From Ectopseudomonas composti (lineage in GTDB: Bacteria; Pseudomonadota; Gammaproteobacteria; Pseudomonadales; Pseudomonadaceae), in assembly GCA_946886245.1 (NCBI GenBank), contig CAMPIF010000160.1, positions 1-8,651 of the forward strand: a stretch of DNA of 8,651 nucleotides. The letters run 5' to 3'. How positions within the stretch are numbered: position 1 is the stretch's first letter; the number at the start of each line of letters is the position of its first letter. The notes below the pieces were generated by a model. It was not told where the DNA came from and did not search any database. It was given only the letters and a program-made list of their open reading frames with translations. A program made the position numbers and the translations under genes. Shown here one piece after another: positions 1-5,545 of this stretch.

Positions 1-88
1 CGATGATACGGTGCCCGTCAGTGACCGGCATACCCGTGGTTTCGGTATCCAGCACTACGTAGCGCTTGACGGTGTTCTCGGTTGTCAC
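1..88 (-). CDS. dnaQ: DNA polymerase III epsilon subunit (proofreading exonuclease), 5' fragment
   Basis: Only the first 29 codons are inside the window; the gene continues past position 1. The fragment begins MTTENTVKRYVVLDTETTG, followed by a segment ending in GHRII. The DTETTG string is the Exo I motif of DnaQ-family 3'-5' exonucleases, and its Asp and Glu are metal-binding catalytic residues in that family. Epsilon removes mismatched nucleotides in the DNA polymerase III core. The start is GTG at 88. An in-frame TGA at 101-103 excludes any start further upstream, and a GAGAGG Shine-Dalgarno (complement of 95-100) lies 6 nt before it. The ATG at 104 is out of frame. The gene lies 73 bp downstream of rnhA on the same strand, the co-directional order expected in Pseudomonas; in E. 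coli the two genes are divergent. No clear terminator or separate promoter was seen in the 73 bp. Confidence 0.9.
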   Translation of the reverse strand, partial: MTTENTVKRYVVLDTETTGMPVTDGHRII

Positions 89-161
89 GCCTTGCCTCTC
101 TCATCTATTCGGGTTGCCGCACATTCAGCGCAGCATCTTAACTCAGGTGCCGTGTCACCGC

Positions 162-614
162 TCAGCGCGCCGCACGCACATCGTCGACACCGCGATTGGC
201 CAACTGGTCGGCACGCTCGTTGCCGGGGTGGCCAGTATGCCCACGCACCCACTGCCAGCTTACCTGGTGGCGATTCACTTCCTCATCCAGCTTCTGCCAG
301 AGGTCGGCGTTTTTCACCGGTTCTTTCGAAGCAGTCTTCCAGCCGCGTTTCTTCCAGTTCGGCAGCCATTCCTGGATACCTTTCATCACGTATTGCGAGT
401 CGGTCACCAGCTTGACCGAGCACGGCCGGGTCAGCGCGATCAGGCCGGCAATCGCCGCCATCAGCTCCATGCGGTTGTTGGTGGTATTGGGGTCGCCGCC
501 CCAGAGTTCCTTCTCCACGCCCTTGTACACCAGCAGCGCGCCCCAGCCGCCGGGGCCGGGATTGCCCTTGCAGGCACCGTCGGTGTAAATCACCACATCA
601 TGGGTTTCAGACAT
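162..614 (-). CDS. rnhA: Ribonuclease HI
   Basis: This 150-residue protein is close to the usual bacterial RNase HI length (E. coli 155). It cleaves the RNA strand of RNA-DNA hybrids, removing R-loops and primer remnants in the cytoplasm. All expected catalytic positions are visible: Asp12 in [16 protein letters not shown], Glu50 in NNRMELMA, Asp72 in VTDSQY, His126 in RGHTGHPGN and Asp136 in ERADQLA. The basic, Trp-rich segment around residues 83-95 ([13 protein letters not shown]) is the substrate-binding handle of the E. coli-type enzyme. The ATG at 614 is preceded only by a weak purine run (AGAG), so initiation may be modest. An ATG at 618 in another frame ends within four codons. It lies 58 bp downstream of the methyltransferase gene and 73 bp upstream of dnaQ, all on the same strand, which suggests co-transcription. 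Confidence 0.97.
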   Translation of the reverse strand: MSETHDVVIYTDGACKGNPGPGGWGALLVYKGVEKELWGGDPNTTNNRMELMAAIAGLIALTRPCSVKLVTDSQYVMKGIQEWLPNWKKRGWKTASKEPVKNADLWQKLDEEVNRHQVSWQWVRGHTGHPGNERADQLANRGVDDVRAAR

Positions 615-672
615 TCATAAGCTCTGTACAGAATTGTTTGACCGGAGCCTGGCCTGCAGCGAATCGCCGCGA

Positions 673-1431
673 TCAGTTGTCGAGATCGCGCCGACTGACC
701 TTGGCCACCGGCATTGGCAGCAACTGGCCCATCGGCTCGCGACGCGGTTGCCGCAACGGGCGCAGGCCGACCACCAGCTTGCGCGCCACCAGCAGGTAGA
801 AACCGGCGCCCGGCAACTGCCAGGCATCGCCCCAGCTTTCCATTCGCCGCAGGCGCATTTGCCAGGCCAGCGAAGCGAGCGGCGGACGATAGCACCCGAA
901 CCGCCGTTTCTCCAACGCAAAGCCCAGCAAACTCAGCCAGTCACCGACACGACTCGGCGCGATGCAACGCGCCTTGGCCAAACCATCCTGGGCAAACAGC
1001 CGGCGCACGCCCCAGGCGCTCCAGGGGTGAATACCCAGGATCAACAGATGCCCACCAGGCCTGACGCTGCGAGCCGCCTCACGCAGCAGGCCGTGAGGCG
1101 ACAGGCTGAAATCCAGGCCATGCTGCAGCACCACCACATCAGCGGCGTGCTCACCCAAGGGCCAGGCTTGCTCCTCACAGACGATCTGCACGCCCGGCAT
1201 CGGCGCGCCAAGACGCACGTTGTGCTGGATCTGCCCCGCGTTGGGCGGGCCTTCGGCGCCGGGGCCGTAGCTCACCAGATAACCCCCGAAAAAACGCGCC
1301 AGCTCTTCTTCCAGCAAGCGCCGCTCTTCTTCCAGCAGCAGCTGGCCGAGCGGCCCGGCAAGCCAGTCGCGCGCCTCGCCAATGAGCTTGAGCCACTCAG
1401 GGTCGGCCTGGGCGAATGCCTGATCAGTCAT
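673..1431 (-). CDS. Class I SAM-dependent methyltransferase-like protein, target unknown
   Basis: This 252-residue soluble protein belongs to the methyltransferase group usually found next to rnhA and gloB in Pseudomonas (PA1814-like, from memory). Features in order: a charged N-terminal helix with the heptads LLEEERR and LLEEELA (residues 32-45); a motif-I-like segment YLVSYGPGAE (51-60); an acidic loop-strand ADVVVLQHGLD (97-107); the family's post-core motif LLREAARSVRPGGHLLILG (115-133); and a basic C-terminus. Motif I keeps GxG but lacks the usual acidic residue just before it, so SAM binding is likely but the glycine loop is unusual. I chose ATG at 1431 because a perfect GGAGG (complement of 1437-1441) lies 5 nt upstream. 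An in-frame GTG at 1443 would add MEAA but places that GGAGG inside the coding region. The methylated substrate cannot be read from the sequence. It is divergent from gloB and is the first gene before rnhA and dnaQ. Confidence 0.85.
   Translation of the reverse strand: MTDQAFAQADPEWLKLIGEARDWLAGPLGQLLLEEERRLLEEELARFFGGYLVSYGPGAEGPPNAGQIQHNVRLGAPMPGVQIVCEEQAWPLGEHAADVVVLQHGLDFSLSPHGLLREAARSVRPGGHLLILGIHPWSAWGVRRLFAQDGLAKARCIAPSRVGDWLSLLGFALEKRRFGCYRPPLASLAWQMRLRRMESWGDAWQLPGAGFYLLVARKLVVGLRPLRQPRREPMGQLLPMPVAKVSRRDLDN
1302..1337. repeat. Two perfect 15-nt direct repeats with a 21-bp period inside the methyltransferase gene
   Basis: GCTCTTCTTCCAGCA occurs at 1302-1316 and again at 1323-1337. 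On the minus strand it encodes LLEEE twice, seven codons apart (residues 32-36 and 39-43), so the DNA repeat and the protein heptad coincide. A gain or loss of one unit would stay in frame. Confidence 0.85.
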
Positions 1432-1443
1432 CGCTGCCTCCAC

Positions 1444-1473
1444 ATGACAGGTTCTGCATGTCGTGCCTAAGAT
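1444..1473 (+). promoter_or_regulatory. Candidate sigma-70 promoter for gloB
   Basis: ATGACA at 1444-1449 (five of six matches to TTGACA) and TAAGAT at 1468-1473 (four of six to TATAAT) are separated by 18 bp in the 72-bp divergent spacer. Transcription would begin near 1480, giving a leader of about 24 nt before the gloB ATG at 1504. The -35 lies in the leader of the divergent methyltransferase gene, so the two promoters probably overlap. No equally good minus-strand promoter was recognised. Assigned by eye only. Confidence 0.45.
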
Positions 1474-1503
1474 GCACCTTTATCACCCGCTTAGCGACCC
1501 GCA

Positions 1504-2277
1504 ATGATCCAGATCGACGCGCTGCCCGCCTTCACTGACAACTATATCTGGCTGCTGCAGGACGCCCGCAGCAGACGCTGCGCCGTGGTCGACCCCGGTG
1601 ATGCGGCACCCGTCATGGCCTGGCTTCAGGCTCACCCTGACTGGACCCTCAGCGACATCCTGATCACTCATCATCATTTCGATCACGTCGGCGGCGTCGA
1701 GCAACTGAAGATGACTACCGGCGCCCGTGTCGCCGGTCCGGCGGCGGAAAAGATCCCGGCTCGTGACATCGACCTGAACGACAACGACGAGATCGAGGTG
1801 CTCGGCCTGCGCTTCGAGGTCATGTCCATACCGGGCCATACCCTCGGCCATATCGCCTACTACCACGCCGAACAGAACCTGCTGTTCTGTGGCGACACTC
1901 TGTTCGCGGGCGGCTGCGGGCGCCTGTTCGAAGGTACGCCGCAACAGATGCACCAATCCCTGAGCCGCCTGGCGGCACTGCCCGCCAGCACGCGGGTGTA
2001 CTGCACCCACGAATATACCCTGAGCAATCTGCGCTTCGCCCACGCCGTCGAACCGGACAATGCACGCTTGAACGAGCGCCTGGCCGAAGTGGCCCGCTGG
2101 CGCGACGAGGGCCGTATCAGCCTGCCATCGAACATCGAACTGGAACTGGCCACCAATCCTTTCCTGCGTGTTGGCGAGCCTTCGATCATCGCTGCGGCCA
2201 AAGGACGCGACGACCGGCAGCCGAGCGAGCCAAGCGCCGTATTCGCTAGCCTGCGTGCCTGGAAAGACAGGTTTTAG
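1504..2277 (+). CDS. gloB: Hydroxyacylglutathione hydrolase (glyoxalase II)
   Basis: This 257-residue metallo-beta-lactamase-fold enzyme hydrolyses S-lactoylglutathione to lactate and glutathione, the second step of glutathione-dependent methylglyoxal detoxification in the cytoplasm. The binuclear metal ligands are all visible: His56, His58, Asp60 and His61 in [10 protein letters not shown]; His112 in IPGHTLGH; the bridging Asp131 in [17 protein letters not shown]; and His169 in [10 protein letters not shown]. The N-terminal [13 protein letters not shown] is typical of the family. Residues from about 170 to the end form the glyoxalase II C-terminal domain that binds glutathione, with the expected [14 protein letters not shown] stretch. 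Length matches bacterial GloB. The ATG at 1504 has no recognisable Shine-Dalgarno. An 11-codon reading frame starting at 1472 ends in an ATGA overlap with this start, but the candidate promoter would begin transcription after 1472. The gene is divergent from the methyltransferase and 121 bp upstream of mltD. Confidence 0.97.
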   Translation: MIQIDALPAFTDNYIWLLQDARSRRCAVVDPGDAAPVMAWLQAHPDWTLSDILITHHHFDHVGGVEQLKMTTGARVAGPAAEKIPARDIDLNDNDEIEVLGLRFEVMSIPGHTLGHIAYYHAEQNLLFCGDTLFAGGCGRLFEGTPQQMHQSLSRLAALPASTRVYCTHEYTLSNLRFAHAVEPDNARLNERLAEVARWRDEGRISLPSNIELELATNPFLRVGEPSIIAAAKGRDDRQPSEPSAVFASLRAWKDRF

Positions 2278-2333
2278 TCACCGAGAAAAAGGTCGACAGG
2301 CCCGCAAAAGACCAGATCAAGGCTGGCGAAAAC

Positions 2334-2362
2334 TTGACCACCCCCGGCTCGATTCCTAGAAT
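2334..2362 (+). promoter_or_regulatory. Strong candidate sigma-70 promoter for mltD
   Basis: TTGACC at 2334-2339 (five of six) and TAGAAT at 2357-2362 (five of six) are separated by exactly 17 bp. Transcription would start near 2369-2370, leaving a leader of roughly 29 nt before the mltD ATG at 2399. This is the best promoter match in the window and implies that mltD is transcribed independently of gloB. No convincing terminator for gloB was seen between 2278 and 2333. Confidence 0.7.
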
Positions 2363-2398
2363 CGCCCGATCTTTCCGCCGGGACATACACCTCACCCA

Positions 2399-3976
2399 AT
2401 GCCTTTAACATCACGCAAGCCATTGAATATAAAGGCATTGGCGCGAAGCTCCCGAGCGCTCGCGGTGATGTTCAGCATGATCCTGGCCGGCTGTCAGAGC
2501 CTGCCCAGTGACACCCCGGATCACTCTACCGATACTTCTCGCGCCATTGGCCTGGAGCGTGAGGCCGAGTGGCCAAGTAGCAACGAAGTCAAACCTCGCG
2601 AATACGCCGACATCTGGGAGCGCGTGCGCGACGGTTTCAAGCTGCAGGATGAAATCGGCATCAACCCGCGCATCGAACGCGTGCGCCTGTGGTACGCCAG
2701 CAACCCGAAACACGTTAATACCGTCAGCGAGCGCAGCGCGCCTTATATCCACTATATCGTCGAGCGCCTGGCCGAACGTGACATGCCGATGGAGCTGGCG
2801 CTGTTGCCGGTGATCGAAAGTGCTTACGACCCACAGGCGTACTCATCGGCGCACGCGGTCGGTCTCTGGCAATTCATTCCGTCGACCGGCCGCTACTACA
2901 ACCTGCGCCAGACCAACTGGTACGACGGCCGCCGCGACGTCACCGCCTCGACCGAAGCCGCGCTCAACTACCTGAGCCGCCTGCACGAAATGTTCAACGG
3001 CGACTGGTTGCTCGCCCTGGCAGCCTACAACGCTGGCGAAGGTCGCATCAGTCGTGCCATCGAGCGTAACGAAAAGCTCGGCCTGCCCAGCGACTACTGG
3101 AACCTGCCGCTGCCCAAGGAAACCGAGGACTACGTGCCCAAGCTACTGGCGCTGTCACAGGTGATCCTGACGCCGGAAGCCTACAGCGTTACCCTTTCGC
3201 CAATCGCCAACGAACCCTACTTCGAACAGATCGCGATCAAGCAGCACATGGATCTGGCCCGCGTCGCCAAACTGGCTGACCTCGATGAACAGGAGCTGCT
3301 GCAGCTCAACCCCGCCTACAAGCACGGCATTACCCTCGACGGCCCGCAACATCTGCTGGTACCGACCGAGAAGGCCGAGATGCTCAGCGCCAACCTGGCC
3401 TTGATGAAACCGCAGGAAATGGTCGACTGGCAGCGCTACACCGTGCGCTCCGGCGATAGCCTGCACGCCATCGCCAACCGTCATCACCTGTCTGTGAGCA
3501 TGCTCAAGGACGTCAACCGCCTGAGCAGTAACAACCTGAGCATCGGCCAGGTGCTGACCATTCCCGGCAAACCAGGCGCGCAACCCAGCGAGCCGCTGTA
3601 TCAACAGCGCAACACCGCGCAGAACCCGGCCGGCAGAACCTATCGGGTGAAGAACGGCGACAGCCTGTGGCAGATCGCTCGCGCCAACCAGGTTGCCGTG
3701 CATGATCTGAAGCGCTGGAACAAGCTGCAAGGCAATCAGCTGAAAGTCGGCCAGGTGCTCAACCTGGCTGCCGCTAACAGCGCCCCACAGGTTGCCAGCA
3801 CGACGCGCAACAGTTCCAGCTCACGGGACAAGGCCACCTACTACCGCGTCCAGCATGGCGACTCGCTGTACGTGATTGCCAAGCGCTTCAAGATCGACCT
3901 CAAGCACCTGCAAGCCTGGAACCCGCGCAGCAGTACGTTGCGCCCCGGGCAGATGCTGACCCTCTACCTGCCGTGA
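2399..3976 (+). CDS. mltD: Membrane-bound lytic murein transglycosylase D with three LysM domains
   Basis: This 525-residue lipoprotein cleaves the MurNAc-GlcNAc bond of peptidoglycan with 1,6-anhydro-MurNAc formation, acting in the periplasm. The N-terminus has arginines at 16 and 19, a hydrophobic stretch and the lipobox LAGC, with Cys32 as the predicted lipidated residue. The GH23/SLT domain covers about residues 110-230. It contains LLPVIESAYDPQA with predicted catalytic Glu140, AVGLWQFIPSTGRYY (153-167) and LALAAYNAGEGRISRAI (205-221). After a spacer region, three LysM peptidoglycan-binding repeats follow at about 347-389, 415-457 and 482-525, each with a GDSL turn and an L..GQ.L end. 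Ser/Pro/Gln-rich linkers separate them. E. coli MltD has two LysM repeats. The ATG at 2399 has no clear Shine-Dalgarno; the next in-frame ATG (residue 24) would remove the basic part of the signal peptide. The gene is convergent with the HDOD gene, with no spacer. Confidence 0.96.
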   Translation: MPLTSRKPLNIKALARSSRALAVMFSMILAGCQSLPSDTPDHSTDTSRAIGLEREAEWPSSNEVKPREYADIWERVRDGFKLQDEIGINPRIERVRLWYASNPKHVNTVSERSAPYIHYIVERLAERDMPMELALLPVIESAYDPQAYSSAHAVGLWQFIPSTGRYYNLRQTNWYDGRRDVTASTEAALNYLSRLHEMFNGDWLLALAAYNAGEGRISRAIERNEKLGLPSDYWNLPLPKETEDYVPKLLALSQVILTPEAYSVTLSPIANEPYFEQIAIKQHMDLARVAKLADLDEQELLQLNPAYKHGITLDGPQHLLVPTEKAEMLSANLALMKPQEMVDWQRYTVRSGDSLHAIANRHHLSVSMLKDVNRLSSNNLSIGQVLTIPGKPGAQPSEPLYQQRNTAQNPAGRTYRVKNGDSLWQIARANQVAVHDLKRWNKLQGNQLKVGQVLNLAAANSAPQVASTTRNSSSSRDKATYYRVQHGDSLYVIAKRFKIDLKHLQAWNPRSSTLRPGQMLTLYLP

Positions 3977-3994
3977 TCAGCGTTTGCTGATCGC
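3973..3994. other. Hairpin spanning both stop codons at the mltD/HDOD junction
   Basis: GATCAGC (3975-3981) and GCTGATC (3986-3992) are a perfect inverted repeat around the loop GTTT. A T-G wobble and one further G-C pair extend the stem to nine pairs. The mltD stop (3974-3976) and the HDOD stop (complement of 3977-3979) both lie in its left arm. No T-run follows on either strand, so it does not fit a classical intrinsic terminator. It may stabilise mRNA 3' ends or slow converging polymerases, which is inference. Confidence 0.55.
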
Positions 3995-5419
3995 CTCCAG
4001 GCAACGCCCCGCCAGTTGAGTGAAGCGCTGAAACGCCACGAACTGCTCATGTCGCAGCGCCCGGCCGGACAGTCTGCTGTCGGCGTATAACACGCCGATC
4101 TCCCGCGTACCGGCGATGATCGGCGCGATGAAAAACATGCCAGCACCAAGACTGCGCCGAATCGGCTGGGTCACCAGCTCGGCCAGGTTGTAGCTGGCGG
4201 GCACGCCCATCCAGATCGCCTCACGATGGCGCAACGCATAACTGAAGATATGCGGCTGCTCCGCCTGCTCGGCCGGCAGCACGAAGTCCTCCAGCCATTG
4301 CTGAGTCTTTTCACCGACGACCCGCTTGGCGCGAAAGCGGCTTTGCCCATCGGCCAGAACCGTGAGCATCACCCGCTCCAGGCCAGCACCTCGATGCAGG
4401 CCCTTGAGCAAGGTGTCGAGCACCAGCCCGACATCGGCTCTGGCATTGACCATCAGGCCGAGGTCCTGCAATGCCTGCTGCAGCACCAGCAGATCCGGCT
4501 GCAGCAAACGCGCACGACGCTCTTCCTGCTGCTGGCGAATCTGCTCGGGATCGGTATTGGGAATGAGGCGGCACAACTTGCTGGCACCGAAGGTCGAGGC
4601 GACCTTGACCGCTTCATCAGCACTGGCCAGCACCTGCTGCAAGGTTTCCTCCGGGGTCAGCTCGATAAACGCCGCCACCTTGCCCAGCACGCCCTCCATT
4701 TCCGCACAGTCCCAGCCATCCAGCGCCGCCTCGCTGATACGCACGCCCAACTGCACGGCGTAGGCGGCCGGATCGTGCTGGCTGGCACCTGTCTGGGCGA
4801 GGATGGCGGTCTCGCCCAGGTTCCAGCTTTTCAGCAACGCCTGGGTAAGTTGACGGAAGCTGGCGCCGAGCACCTCGCGCACCGCCTCATCGACATCGAC
4901 CCCGGGGCGCTCGAGGGCATCGGCCAGCTCGTCAGCCTGCGCTCCGCCGCAGCCCCAGAACGCCAGCTCGCCCAGGTGATGGAGCAGCGCAGCGATGAAC
5001 ACCTCTTCGGTGTGCCCGGAAATGACATAGCCGGCCAGGTTGCGCGCCTGCACCGCAGCATGGAACGAACGCGCGAGCAAGGTCTGCAACTGCTCGCGCG
5101 GCGCGCGGGTAAGCAGCCCGTCTATCAGGCTCACAGAAAGGCTGATCAGGCGCACATTGTCGAAGCCGATCAGTACGATGGCTCGCGAGATGGTCTTTAT
5201 GGTTTCCTGGGAGGGGTTGTAGTAGACGCTGTTGCCGACCCGCAGCACCTTGCTGGTCAGCGCCGCATCACGCAGCAACACATCGGCCAGTTGCTGTACG
5301 GAAGCAGAATCCTGCTGCGCAAGGCGTTGCAGATCCTGCACCACGGCAGCCAGCGCGGGCAGTTCGGCTTGGTTCAGGCGATCGATCCATGACTGCAAAC
5401 CATGGCTTCGTTCCGACAA
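3977..5419 (-). CDS. HDOD-GAF signal transduction protein, role unknown
   Basis: From the chosen TTG start the protein has 480 residues, with no signal peptide or membrane segment. Residues about 12-210 resemble the HDOD domain: VLLRDAALTSKVLRVGNS (47-64), SRAIVLIGFDNVRLISLS (78-95), and a helix with His120 before AALLHHLGELAF (143-154). HDOD is related to HD phosphohydrolases. Here the expected HD pair reads His147-His148, so the metal-binding Asp is missing, fitting a non-catalytic protein-interaction role. After a charged helical linker (about 295-325) comes a GAF-like domain (about 327-477) with MFFIAPIIAGTREIGVLYAD. TTG at 5419 is preceded by GAGGG (complement of 5427-5431) at a 7-nt spacing, and the HDOD homology begins shortly after. 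An in-frame GTG at 5488, with AGGA 6 nt upstream, would give 503 residues; the in-frame ATG at 5458 has no Shine-Dalgarno. Signal and partners are unknown. It is divergent from nppA1 and abuts mltD. Confidence 0.85.
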   Translation of the reverse strand: MSERSHGLQSWIDRLNQAELPALAAVVQDLQRLAQQDSASVQQLADVLLRDAALTSKVLRVGNSVYYNPSQETIKTISRAIVLIGFDNVRLISLSVSLIDGLLTRAPREQLQTLLARSFHAAVQARNLAGYVISGHTEEVFIAALLHHLGELAFWGCGGAQADELADALERPGVDVDEAVREVLGASFRQLTQALLKSWNLGETAILAQTGASQHDPAAYAVQLGVRISEAALDGWDCAEMEGVLGKVAAFIELTPEETLQQVLASADEAVKVASTFGASKLCRLIPNTDPEQIRQQQEERRARLLQPDLLVLQQALQDLGLMVNARADVGLVLDTLLKGLHRGAGLERVMLTVLADGQSRFRAKRVVGEKTQQWLEDFVLPAEQAEQPHIFSYALRHREAIWMGVPASYNLAELVTQPIRRSLGAGMFFIAPIIAGTREIGVLYADSRLSGRALRHEQFVAFQRFTQLAGRCLEAISKR

Positions 5420-5545
5420 ATTCGTACCCTCATGGTGTGTCCCTGAAGTGTATGCCATCGCGTCGCAAGCGCCCGCCCACCGCTGCACTCTTTTTCCTGT
5501 CCATACAAGCTGTTACTGTACCGACCCAGAAGCCCAAACGCCGCC
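5420..5545. promoter_or_regulatory. Divergent spacer between the HDOD-GAF gene and nppA1
   Basis: This 126-bp stretch (57 bp if the HDOD gene starts at GTG 5488) must hold the promoters of both divergent genes. A dyad TACA-N9-TGTA at 5504-5520 lies just upstream of nppA1 and could be an operator half-site pair, but four-base arms are weak evidence. I found no convincing -35/-10 pair for either direction and no sigma-54 site. Confidence 0.35.

Noticed and set aside
623..632. Perfect 10-bp palindrome TCTGTACAGA upstream of rnhA
   Set aside because: It resembles a LexA half-site pair, but the eight-base spacer of CTGT-N8-ACAG is absent; a single short palindrome is expected by chance.
634..1470. 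Plus-strand open frame (278 codons) opposite the methyltransferase
   Set aside because: Antisense shadow rich in Arg, Gln and Ala, without a ribosome site or motifs; the minus-strand gene has GGAGG and methyltransferase motifs.
2278..2333. Possible terminator after gloB
   Set aside because: Only a GGTC/GACC four-base pairing with a long loop and no T-run; not a credible intrinsic terminator.
4226..5392. Long plus-strand open frame (388 codons) opposite the HDOD-GAF gene
   Set aside because: It is the antisense shadow of a GC-rich gene. The encoded sequence shows no recognisable domain, while the minus strand gives clear HDOD and GAF motifs.
5447..5468. Possible minus-strand promoter TTGCGA/TACACT before the TTG start of the HDOD gene
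   Set aside because: The spacer is only 10 bp, far too short for sigma-70.
5504..5520. TACA-N9-TGTA dyad near the nppA1 start as an operator
   Set aside because: Arms of four bases with no extension; kept only as a remark on the divergent spacer, not called as a binding site.
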